Assembly (NCBI RefSeq): GCF_000003605.2
Contig: NW_003156734.1
Span: forward strand, 558,792-622,791
Reading direction: 5' to 3'
DNA length: 64,000 bases
From: Saccoglossus kowalevskii
Lineage: Eukaryota > Hemichordata > Enteropneusta > Harrimaniidae
Below the pieces are notes generated by a model that did no database searches, was not told the origin of the DNA, and saw only the letters and a program-made list of their open reading frames with translations. Position numbers and translations under genes: made by a program. Of the stretch, positions 12,371 to 28,689 are shown piece by piece (position 1 is the stretch's first letter; each line of letters starts with the position of its first letter).

Positions 12371-13491
12371 GACATATTTCAACTTCCAGCCAATAAAAAA
12401 CGCCGTAATATAAGAAGTGTGGCTTAAATGACATTCTACTAATTGTTCACCCAATGTAGATGACTCCAAATCAATCGTTTAACCAATTAGACTTTTTCAG
12501 TTTTCAGCTGGCTTGGGTCTCTGCCTGGGGGTCTCTGTCCGGTGCCCCCCCCCCCCCCCGCAGAGAATGTTTCCATGTCAAAGGGCCGGATATGACAATG
12601 CTACCTTGTATCAAATTTCGCAGGTTTTTTTTTTGTTTATCTTGAAAACAGGTCAAGAAGCAGATGAAATAATGAAATTTGACTCCAATATTCCAATTGT
12701 CAATGTGTCGTAATACGGCATCAGTCCAATTTAACACATTGAGCGTATTTTGAAAGTCTAACTGTGATAATGAGAGTAAAATAATTAATGGCCACAGTAT
12801 GGAGGGCAGATATAGTAATTTAAAAAGGAATAAAACCGCTGTGGCTTTATTACTTGAAGCATTTAATATGGATATTTTTCATAGTCTAAGCGTAAATTTC
12901 AAAGATGAAACATGACGTTTGCCATAATTCCATTTTGTTTATTTGATACACACAAGGAAAAATAAATGGCCGCCAGGTGTCACGGATTATGAATAGGGGA
13001 GTTGCTGCATAGATTTTTTGAATGTTCAAAAAAATCTTGATGAAATGTAAATGACAGGTAAACATCTAAAAATGATTTATTGATGCAAGGTTTGAAATTT
13101 TCATGAAATAATTATATATAGGTTCTATAGAATATAAAAGTTCATTTTCATATTGGATATTTGCAAAAACCAAAAAATGGCCGGTGATGGCGCTGTTCAA
13201 TACTTCTTATGCCGCTAATTCATAACTTACGGCTCGAAGGATACAATGCGTTTTAAATCGAATGTGGAATTAAATAATATGAGCTAATGATACAGCCAGA
13301 ATTGTGTACATATATAAGGTACATTTAGACATAGTTATTCAAAGTAAATGTATTTTATTTTCATTATTCAAATAAATCGTCAACATTTAAAAATTGTCAT
13401 TAATCCGTGCTTATCTTGCACTTTTGCCTACCGCCCTTGGTTGGACAGAAAAATCTACAAACCATACATTTTATGAGAATCATATACTTAC

Positions 13492-13611
13492 TACAAATAC
13501 AATGCCTCCAACAACACCAAAGCAAAATATGGCTAGGAACAAACGCATGAACACTGTCTGTAATGGCACATATACTACAGTATTTGTCATTGTTTTACCA
13601 CCGCTCACCAT
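13492..13611 (-). CDS. Signal-anchor first coding exon, probably of the sulfotransferase
   Basis: Not obvious as an open frame alone: the minus strand carries an acceptor (TTATTTTGCAG at 13624), 12 untranslated bases, ATG at 13611, 40 codons and a perfect donor (GTA then GTAAGTATATG). The product is a short basic tail (MVSGGKTMTNT...) followed by a hydrophobic helix, VFMRLFLAIFCFGVVGGIV, with Arg on the cytosolic side. That is a type II signal anchor of the kind Golgi sulfotransferases carry. It ends in phase 0, as the catalytic exon at 8687 requires, and lies on the same strand about 4.8 kb upstream. Directly joined, the two give a 294-residue enzyme, short for the family (about 350-430), so a stem exon may be missing. 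The link to the catalytic exon is inference. Confidence 0.55.
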
Positions 13612-13624
13612 AATATATGACGTC

Positions 13625-16600
13625 TGCAAAATAATGTAAAATTTATTTGTTCATTTTGAAAATTTAACAGCTATATAATATTAACAGTTTTGGGATCTCG
13701 GCATGTATATTTTTTAATACTTGAAATGCAATAATGACTGATAGTAGACAGCAATTTTGTAACTATTTTTTTTTTCAATTAAAACATATATTTTTGTTCA
13801 GATATATAATCTACGATAACTTTCTCATACCAATAAGTGACTGTGGACATCAGGATAGAAAGCTTTTCATACGCACTTTATATTGTAATGATCGGTGTTA
13901 TTAGTTCTCAAGAGAGCAATCCACTGTTAATTATTACTATATATGGTGAGTATGTCTTGGTTATATTATTAAGTATAAGAACTAAGCTAATAATTCTATA
14001 CTACTATACGCCAGGTAATAATTAAAACTACTAATACTCAAATTGATTGTGACTCGTCACGATTTCGTTATGCATTCAGCATCGTCACAGACGGGAATTA
14101 ATAGTGGCTAGAAACGTTGTACATGCACCCTTGGCAACTAATATACATTTGAGGTAACTAATATAATTTCATCATATCAGCATTAACAGACCGACGACAA
14201 TATGTATACACATGTTACCAAAGTGATTTAAATCGTCTCATAACTTATATCAGTACTCTTCGAATTGATCTTTCTATAAATTTTAGTATAATTACTTTTA
14301 ACTATAATTACAATTTAATGCCAGCAAGATCAAAGTTATTTAGCCCCGATAGTTGCTTACACAATAAAAAAACTACTCTCACAAAATGGAACACAAAAGA
14401 AGCTTCTTAAGGTCAATATATTTTGTCGATTTGCCAACAAAAACCAACAGCACATTGCTATGTGTTTAGTTACGGGTATTAAACGTATGTTTCCACCCAT
14501 TGCCAATCCCTAGTCATCAAAACGCAATATATGAACACGTGCCCTCCGAAAATATGGAAGGATAGTCCATAAGATGTATATATTTAGTGCCACTTAACTG
14601 ACTACGTGATCCAAATAAGGTTCAATGCAATATTTACAAAACGATACACACCAAACGACCCTTTGTAACATGTCAGTGTTTGGCACCAGCTGACACTACG
14701 TTGTATAGTGTCTTTGTGTTACACAGATATTATATTTTAAATTAAATGCACATGTATAACTAATGCAAGCTGTTCGTGTTTGGATAATTATGAAACATAA
14801 TTGAATTATGTATGAATTTGTCATACAAATATGTATCGCTTCTGCTTCAATCACACTTTATCAACATACGTATACATATATACATATTCATGTCGTATTA
14901 AGGAAATCAAGCGACATGGACGTACCTTGCTTTAACGTTTTTTTTGTTTTGGTTATCTTCATATGTCTGTAAATCGAACAGTCTAATAAGCATTACTTTG
15001 TTAGAATTCGGTTACAACACACATTGTGACGGGAAATGTGGTATAAGTTTAATTATATTTTGATTAAGTCATTCCTGAACTCATAACTTGCAACGATATA
15101 TTACTAATCCAATCTCTATTGAGTTCAGAATAATAAAAGATAATTCTCCCATATATGTAACATGTGGCAGTGTGTGAAACAACTGATAATGACATCGCAC
15201 GCTTTAAAATTTACTAATAACTGGGATATATCCGTGCCGTTAATAATATTACCAGCTTTTGATACTCTCGGGCGAGGACACTTTGTATGGAATGAGGTCA
15301 TTCCATATTGGGGAGATTAGCATGTTAAAGGCCTTGAAAACACTCAAATCATAGCAAATCATTCATCAGGTTACTGTCAAAGTCCCTGTCATTCTAATTT
15401 ATTTTGAAAAGATTACCAAGCATTACCTAACATTCAGTTGTCTTGATGTTTTATTACTTTTGTATTGATTGTGAGCTCTCCATTAATGAACGCTCGTTAT
15501 CACTACTATACCCACAGTATGTCAATTACAATTAAATTTACATATCGGCGACTCTGCTTGGCCAATATAAGTACATTAAAAATACCACTCGACACATGAC
15601 CACTTCCCTATAAGAAGACGGGAGTGATTTCTTTCTCGGTTGTCGTCGATCGGCCATAATATTCAGTCGTTGTTGTACAGCAACATGCCTCTCCAAGCAT
15701 GTCCGTGAGGCTGTCCATAGCAACTAATGTGTGTCAACATATTGTACTGTATCCACCTAATTAAAACCTTCTCAATAAATGGCTTATGTTATAACGAAAA
15801 CTATATCGTGTGTCCTGAATGATTTCAACAACGAGAGCGCAAACAGAACACTGCTTACAACTCTGTCTCTGTGACATGCCCGTGATTGCTGCCCAAATAG
15901 TATTTAACTCGGTCGCTGTGTGCGCACACCATTACAAATACATACAGGCAGCAATCACTCATATAGCCAAAGGAAACAGTTTCATATACTTTTAGGCTTA
16001 TCTCAGACTTGTGACAATAATATGAGCTAAATTGTCAGACGTTTTTGATCACTAGACAGAGTTTATAGCATCTCGGTTTAAACTCGTTGGTCTGCGCAAC
16101 AGTGACAGTCGTCATCTTTGCTGTGCGCATGAGCGACACGACGACCACCGTCCTTCAATCAATTACAGTGTACATCGTACATCTCCTTTCACAGAGCAAC
16201 TGATAGCAGACCAATTTCACTCTTAGATTTACTGAGTGAGACAAGTTATGTTCAAAACATAACTTTTTGTTACTATCATAAAGAATTTCATCAAGTGATA
16301 ATGAAATAAATGCGACTAATTTACCGAATATTTACTATATGTTTGTCATCTTGAATCCGGTCGGAACCAAAACTAAAACGTGGCAAACGACCAGTTTTGG
16401 ATAACTTTAAGCCCATCTATAACTAAATATGACAACATTCTGAGTGTTTGCATACGAACACCTCATTAGTCACAGAACCTAAAACACTTTCCCGCAACTG
16501 AAATCGTAATCCAATTCAGGAGTCAATCTGCGACAGCCTTATAAGATGTTCCTATGCGAGTGAATTCTATTCTGTGTGTGTGTACATGCCTCTGTTCGTT

Positions 16601-19600
16601 TGTTCGTTCAATTCTGTATCTCGCATATGCCTTGAGATATTTTATAAAACTTTAGTACATACTTGAACATGTGGACCTTGATATCAATATGTCATTGTTT
16701 TCTTCTGAAATTGCATTAACTTATTCCTTTCATAATCGACTATTTTCTTTGGTATGTCTGGTGTTTAGCCAACTTTGAAAAACATGCCAATAGGGGGTCG
16801 CGTTTTCAATGAATATCTGTTGTTCCCCGAAAAAATTTGCGATACCCCATCTGAAACTGAAAAACACGTTTCACAACTTATTAGGTCTGAGTCGCATTTA
16901 TTTTATTATTACCATTATGCCAGCCAACTGTGGTTCAACGACACGTCGATCGACACATTTTCTTTACATAATACGAATAAAATAATTACACTTTTAAATT
17001 CTTAGGTGAATTAGCAAACTGTGAATCATTCTGATAGGATATGACTGAATAGCAAATATATGACACAACCGTATTCATTGTGTTTTGGACAGAGCGTGGA
17101 TGTCAGTTTTCACTATATATTGTTCCATCCAACAGACCAGTTACCACTCATGGAGTTGAGATCTTACAGGAATTTGCGAGTAGTTTGGCGGCATATGGTT
17201 GCAAAAGGGTTTTCTCATTTCATAAATTTTATTTAACGATAATTTATTCATCAGTTTTTTGTTGGCAGAAATATTGATGATATATAAAAAAAAACTTATC
17301 TGAACAAGTGCGTATGCATGCATAATAAGGATAAGTGTTGACCTAAAGCATATGTAATGAATCCAGGATATTCAATTGCATAAATCACTAAAGCAAATTA
17401 TCCTTATTTGAATTTTTTTATTTGCATAATATTGCGAAATTTCCTTGAAATGTCATTTACAGTACATTTTTTTTGTACCATATTTTTCTATATTTTCATT
17501 ATATGTGATGACAACTCCTGAAGCTATTCTTGCAAATAGTTTCAAGATTGTTTCAATAGTAATCCAAAGTTTTGATCTATATAGAGTAAATTTCATATAA
17601 TCCCGCAATCGACAAATGGCAAATAGAATATATAGGTAGGTAATATTTAGTCTGGAGATCTCTGAATTTGTTATTTATTCAGAAATTATAATAAGAGTAT
17701 GATGGTTTTCATTGTCAATCTATGTTTTTTCTTTCGTTTGACATAAATCATAAACTATGTATATGTAACTAACGATTAAAATAACAATTAACTTATATGA
17801 TTTGATGTACAGATTATCTAATCTGAATGCTCTTAAATCGCAAAAATCATTCATAGTTTGGATTAGCTTGGATTAGCTTGGACGTAATTAAAAACTAATA
17901 TATATGATATTATTTATGCAATTTATCAAACCTGCTTATTTCCCTTATTCTTATCAATTTCAGCTGCATTCTTCCGTTCAGATTACATAATGTACTTTTC
18001 CATGACAGGAGTCAGTTAGTGAATATCAGTAATCATTGATAAATTGCATTAGCGTAATTATTCAAGACGAGTGTTGTCCACGTGAGACATGAACAACAAT
18101 GGATTGTAAATAAGTCACATTCATGATCATCACTTATTTTCCTCACTTACTCACCCACCTTATTTTGATTAAAAAATACAGTTACAGACTTCACTATATT
18201 TATATTTTATATCTGATACTATATTAATACTATCTTTAAAATAAGAATGAACCGCCAACATCTCTCACCATGTCAATTCACGTGACTCGTTAGGCTAAAA
18301 TTTATATTCCTGAAAATGGCATTAATTGCTTCAAATTGTACTACTCATATTAACTAAAACGCATAAATCTGATATTAAATCAAATACAAACCCAAAACAA
18401 CATCGTCTTGTGTCTGACACTTTTGTAGTCATGGTTACAGACACACAATCAATCATATCTCATTTTGAAAAAAACGTGGAACAGCTGACCTAGAGAGTAT
18501 GCTAGTATTAGCGGATGCTTGTTGACACCCCAAGCTGCCGAAAATTCACCGCCGATTGTAAATAAATGCTCAGCATTGTATGGCAGTTTGCTAATAATTT
18601 TTGACCGCGCCCCGATATATCTTGCGAATATTATAATTGTTGCATTTGGTAAACGTCACGTACTACTACATACGGCCAATTCTACAAACAAAATATATCC
18701 GATAATACAGTTCTAATATACATTTTACTACAGTCTGTATTTCCTGAACTAAATGAAACGGCTATGCTGACTTTCCGTCAAGAGCACTGAGGGTTTCACA
18801 ACAACTAACATTTCGAGATGTTGTTTTTTACAACTGCAGGATACACTGTATCATTCGTGACTATAATAATGATAAAATAAGTTCGAATCCCGGATTTCGT
18901 GCTGTTGTGTTAATAATCGTTTGCCTGCAATTATATGTTAGGGCGAGGCTATGGTGTTCTATTGCAATATAAACAATGCAAACTAACATGCATATATAAA
19001 ATCGTCTAATCTTGTCGTGTCTCTCACTACATCAACTGAAATTGGGCGCATTATACCGGAATCAAAATCATCTAGGTAGAATCGAGCGTGGGTTCGTGAA
19101 GACGTATGTTTACATCGAGCCTGCGAAACCATGCGATTCGAACCATGCAACGCCGGCGTTTCCAAACTGTGAAAGACGTACATGTAGTATTAGTTGTCCG
19201 ATTGCATAGAAAGAATGAAGTTACGTAAATTGAATTTCAAAACTACACAATCCTAGAAATAATAATGCGATTATGGAACGAATGATTAGTGTTGCAGTTA
19301 TTTTAATATCTTCGTTACTTTATCTTTATAATTCTTTGGTTATAACTAGTATATTACATTCCTTGTTAAACAAATCATATTAATCAATGTCGAGGCTCCT
19401 CTAGGGACAATAATTTACTTGTGACCTTCGCCGTGAAGTTCACGTACATATTCAACAACTACATTTATCTTTCTATACTAGATATATGGCGGATATGTAC
19501 AATCCGCCATAACTGTGTACAGATATATGCGTATATAAATTAATATTTACACATTTATTGCAGAGAGGTTAGGCGCGTAATCTTGAAACTAATGGTGATA

Positions 19601-20533
19601 TCTGCAATGTAATATCAAAGATTATATTACTTTTAGAATGAACGTCACTTGTTATTTTTTCACTTGAAAATGATAAATTTCTCAAAGCTATAGCATACAC
19701 TACAGTTTGTACTGTACAAGTTAAGCATAATTTCTTGACCTTGACTCCATATTTGTCGACGCATTTATAAATAAAGATAAAATTACAAATATTATATTTC
19801 CTCACTATGAGTATCGTTCATTAGTCTTTCAGAATTCAATTTCTCTAAATTCAATTTTCAAAACATACCGAAGCAAGTTTCAAGTTTCGATTGAGAATTA
19901 TTGCGAACCACATATTAACCCACCCTATTATTATCGACAGCAATTTGAGACATATTCGTCACATGCTTTTGTGTGTTATGTCGCATACTTATTCTAAAAC
20001 CAAACCAAACACAGAATTTATTTACTTCTTTCTCAAAATGTGTTGTTAAATATTGCAAGGTTGACGCCAATTTTATAATAGACATACTTATGATTGACAG
20101 ATAGTTAATTGTTATAGCTTTATTCATCCAATTCTTCCAATACCAATTCAAAGCAATTGAATGAATATATTTCTGTAGTTATGGCAACATATCAATTACA
20201 GTCATGAACATTATTATTTTAACGTGCAATTGTGACATGTCTTTAATTGGATTGAGTATTTATTAGTTACAATGCATTCGTTAATGCAATAATCGTATGG
20301 CATTACAGCTATGTTTTTTTATTTTTGTTTTTTGCTTTTTTTTGCGTTATTTGTTTAATTATTTTACGGTGTTCTCCTAGACTTGTTTTATACGTCATCT
20401 AATCGTACTACTGTGGCTCATTCTATACTCAAACCTAAATCATAATACATCAGTTAATATTATAAATTTATAAACTTTAGGAAAGTGATTAACTTGCTAA
20501 GCTCAACAGTAGAATCGGGCGCTCGCCTGTCGT
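13625..20533. other. Long AT-rich non-coding region
   Basis: No exon is securely supported. A minus-strand open stretch at about 18990-19177, behind an acceptor-like TCTTTCACAG, and an open frame at 16775-17005 have some coding texture but no homology I recognise. A tRNA B-box-like GTTCGAATCCCGG at about 18882-18894 stands alone. Confidence 0.5.
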
Positions 20534-20598
20534 TAAAATATTGACAGTCTAACAACAATAATAACTGTTATTATTGTTGTTAGACTGTCAATATTTTA
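20534..20598. repeat. Perfect 65-bp palindrome
   Basis: Bases 20534-20565 are the exact reverse complement of 20567-20598, giving 32-base arms around the single base T at 20566. The arm begins TAAAATATTGACAGTCTAAC. As RNA or single-stranded DNA it would form an uninterrupted hairpin. Confidence 0.97.
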
Positions 20599-20599
20599 C

Positions 20600-23325
20600 A
20601 ATAATATACACTTATAAACGTATAAATCTATTACACTGATTACTATTACAAAATCACTAAGGTGTGTTTATAAATGGGGCAAATACTTTAATGCCTTGTG
20701 TGTACAAGCCTTCAACGGGAATTACTACAACACAGTGAAACGGAAGTTGGCTTGCATCATTTGTAATATCACATTTGTCACCAAGATGTATACACCCTAA
20801 TTACTGATATGTGTCACTTTGAGTGATTCTACTTCACTGAGAAACAATTGATTTCATTACTTTCATAAGGCTTCATTATTTTTCATTGGTATAATTCTAG
20901 TGTAGGCAATGTCAAATGAGCATGACACATGTATTTTAAGTATTCTATCTTGTGTTGAATGCGCACTTACAGTGACTCGATGAAAATAATCAACTCAGCT
21001 TTCAAACAGTAGGCAGATTTACTAACTAAACTGCTTTTGTTGCCCTTGCTAAGTTTCATGGCAAGCTAGTTAGTTCATTTTCTCACAAGATTACAAGACC
21101 GTCCCATAAATGTATTAGCATTTGATTTTTTTACATAATTTGACTCGTGCTTGATACAGTTCAACAATTTTAAGGTGATAACCGATCATTTAAACATGAA
21201 GTCTGTATATATTCGTGTTGTGGAAACCTAAGGGTAAGTAAGCAAGTAGATGGGTGACCGAATCGCACAAGGCAAAGAAAATATCATTTACTAGTGATTT
21301 ATATTTATGAAAAAACAACTTATATCACTTGTTGTGTCCTTTAACGATGTAATATCGATAACAACTGCAAGACATGACAAATTGATAACACTAATTTGTT
21401 TTAATGAGAGTAGATGGAACGTGATGTAATATCAGTTAAACCCGGTCACTCGTGGCATTTTTTAACTATTGTGGAAATGATTAACTAAGTCTTTATCCTA
21501 TATTTGCTGCACAACAGTGCGCAAAAGAGTTAACTCAAATGGTTATTCGACACATCCGGTCTTCAATCCTGATATTCTATATTACAACCAGACCCAAATT
21601 TGTATTGCCATGGTGTCAATTCGCGACTGGGTGTCTTGTGGGCCACGCAAATTTATCTGATTTATTTGAACATATACTGTATGTTTCTGTCTGTGATGTG
21701 AATCGTGTGTGTTTCACTGTTGTTCTTGGCCATGGTGCATATCATTCGACAAGAAATATGTCGTTCGGTATGAAATATCATCGCTGATGGCAAGTCAACT
21801 TCAAGATATTCATCATTTTAATGTGTGCTCAAACAGAACCTGACATTAAATCGTACAGTAGTTTAGACTTAATCAAACCAAACATGATGCAATTATGCAT
21901 ACTCATAACTAGGCCGACTGAAAGTTTATTTTGAACATATATCGCCAAGAATCGGCGTCCAAAATTGCAAATGCATATCATGTGAACTTACATTATAGAA
22001 GTCTTATAAAAAGCATTTGATTACAGCTCAAAATGAAAACACATGGTGGCACGTTAAGGTTGTATACAAACATTTATCAGTTTTTCACTAACTTAACCAT
22101 GAATTCTAATGTTTTGTACATTGTACAGGACATGTTCCTTCTATTTTAAATGTTATTATATGGTAGCGGAAATGAGAAAAGACTTCTCTTCGTATAGCTC
22201 TTCGGTTGCTCTCAAAACACCCAGTAGTATTTGTTCACAGATACGCACTTGAGAAATTGTGCAGGTTCAGAGTTTGTGTGCGCTATATACTAATTAGACG
22301 GATGGTAATACTAGAACAGAATATATACTTTGTTGTAGATATAACATTATACTATCTCCATTTAATTTGAGAGCACGTTATTTACGACAAATACGGCCAA
22401 GTACTTGCAGTCAAATCATAGTCAGTGTGAATGTTACGAGACGTAGCAAATACACCAGTTTCAGCAAAACAGTAAGCTTTTTAACTTGCACAGAGGACAG
22501 GGACACCACACAGAACCAACAGCTTTAGACTTCTTTGTACTTCCATGAGGAGCAAGTACTTTGTTGAAAGACTACATCCAGAAAAGCAGTGTGATCGGAT
22601 TTGACACCTGGAAACGCGGTCATTGACATTGACAATATTTATATTAGCGTACAGCAGTTTGAATATGATTTTGTCCTTGCATATTAATCGGAACGAATCT
22701 CATTTAATGATCTCGTATATTGTTCAATAACATCATTAATTTCACATTTTCTTGTATTTTGAATCAATTAACAGTATAAGAATTAAATCACACTAATGCA
22801 TTTATTTTCGCAGAACTTTTATTTATCCTCGAATTTGACACTTTATTGTTGCTTCATTAAAAACATTTGACTACATTTCTGATTATCATAGATGATCTAT
22901 AATGAACCACAGCTATTTAATTATGTTATACTAAAATTCGCCATCCGAATGCTCACGCAGAAAAAAAGACGAGAAAACAAACCTGGAGGACCACTTGCTC
23001 GGCGTTTCCAAGTGTCGTTATGTGGAGTGAACCGCACATGTGAATCTCAGTGTAAATTGAAAGATTCACCTTCTATATTATAATTATACATTAAGTCAGG
23101 ATTCACTTATCTATCGTAAAATTGGTAAATACAGCCAAATATTTCTTTACGATACGTGACATTAATAAATTGTTACTTAGATACTTGCACTATAATTAAT
23201 ATTAATATCCCTAGTAAAAAAACGTGATGAGCTGTTAGACATTACTATTACCGCATGTATGTCTTGAATATTGAGCATAACAATCTTCCAGGTCATTGTG
23301 TACAATATGTAATGATTATAAATGC
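20600..23325. other. Non-coding stretch 3' of the minus-strand esterase
   Basis: AT-rich with no supported gene. A plus-strand segment at about 22495-22612, behind TTGCACAG, stays open for some 39 codons but has no recognisable homology. Confidence 0.45.
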
Positions 23326-23332
23326 TTATGTT

Positions 23333-27208
<3,876 letters not shown>

Positions 27209-27209
27209 G

Positions 27210-28485
27210 GCGTGATGAGGTAGCCATACCAATGCGCCACGCATGCTACCTTGCTTAGTAAAAAATGGCGTCAATAATATATGCTGGGTTCGACCTGAGT
27301 ACAATTTGCTACAAATCATTCGTCGGTTATATAAATACACAAGTAAATGTTTTATAAATTTTGTTTAAATTAAAAAAACAGTTAATACCACTCAAAACTA
27401 CTAATGAAGACACACACACACGTTTCAGATCATATAGTATATCTAATAAATAAAAAATGTTTACACGCAGCCACAATTACATTACTATCGACATGTTAAA
27501 ATCTATCCTCTTTTCTATAATTTCATTTCTATAAATATTTATAAATGTCAGTGGTAGTTAAATACAACCAGCCAATCATCGAGCGCAGCACGGAAAACCG
27601 TCATTTTGAACTAATCAAATGTAACTGCAATCATCAATAGAAATCTTTCGTTGCAGTTTCAGTTCAGTTTGTGAAATTTAAAACATTTTCAAAAATAAAT
27701 GGAATGGGTTTGTTTTGGTTTGTTCCATTTTTATATTATTTCCAGAAATATAATTTATGCTTCCAAGCCAATGATCCCGGATTTATAGGTTCTACTGGTG
27801 GGTTCACGGTGTGAAATGAACGCGGCCACATGTCGGCGTCAGCGAGATTCGAAAGTCAACTGTTTAGTCAAAAACCAATCAGTTAGCCAATTCGCTAGTG
27901 AGTTTGCAAACAGCTGGCTGCCCCAATACTTCTGAGACTTGCTGTAGTATTGTATTGCACTTTGACAGAGCGAGATGAGAATCATAGCCCTTCTCGATTA
28001 ATACAAGTACAACTGAGGCAGGGATTTTTCTCAAAATTGTAAGACGTATTGTCTACACACACTCGCGTCTTGTGTATGTTTGCTGTGACAATGTTTTCCC
28101 GTCCCGGCAAGCATCACAGAAACGTATACAATGAATTAATGGATACCTGGACTTGAAAGAGTCAAGAGAAAGGAGTGACATAAATAAGAATTAAAAAAAA
28201 TCAATATTGTTTCAACAGGTGATTTAAATGCCTAAAATATTTTCATTCAATGTATTATCCCTTTCATATTAAAGTGGATATCTGAAATCAATAATCACTA
28301 CATTTCCAAAAAAAATATCACAATACACAAATAAATGAGGTCGGTGATTAGCATTGACGCTGTATTTGAAGATATACATTTAAATAATTAGGTACGTTGG
28401 TTCTGCTATCCGCTACGAAGAACGAAATGTAAGAATGTAATACATAAACTCATAAGAAATTAGATCAGTTAATTTATGTACTGCC
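27210..28485. other. Upstream region of the minus-strand esterase
   Basis: Holds the presumed promoter of the esterase (its start codon is at 27208). I see no clear TATA element or other exon. Confidence 0.4.
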
Positions 28486-28488
28486 TTG

Positions 28489-28678
28489 TCAGTACAAATC
28501 CGGATCAACGTAACGATCGCTATTGCGTCGAGCTTTTAATAAACGCTGATCGGTGGCCGGGTCGGTACCCTGTCTGGCAGGGCTAACGCAGCCTCCATAG
28601 TGTCTATACTTTACATTGCAATTAACTAGAATAGATTCTGTTCTCCAATCGTAATTACTCACAAAAGCTACCATTTCT
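28489..28678 (-). CDS. Possible orphan exon
   Basis: On the minus strand an acceptor (TTTGTATGCAG) is followed by about 63 open codons ending in TGA. The DNA is GC-richer than its flanks (GGTACCGACCCGGCC). It encodes segments such as SNYDWRTESILVNC and PARQGTDPATDQRLL. I do not recognise the family; it could be a terminal exon of an unseen gene or a decayed fragment. Confidence 0.25.
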
Positions 28679-28689
28679 GCATACAAATA

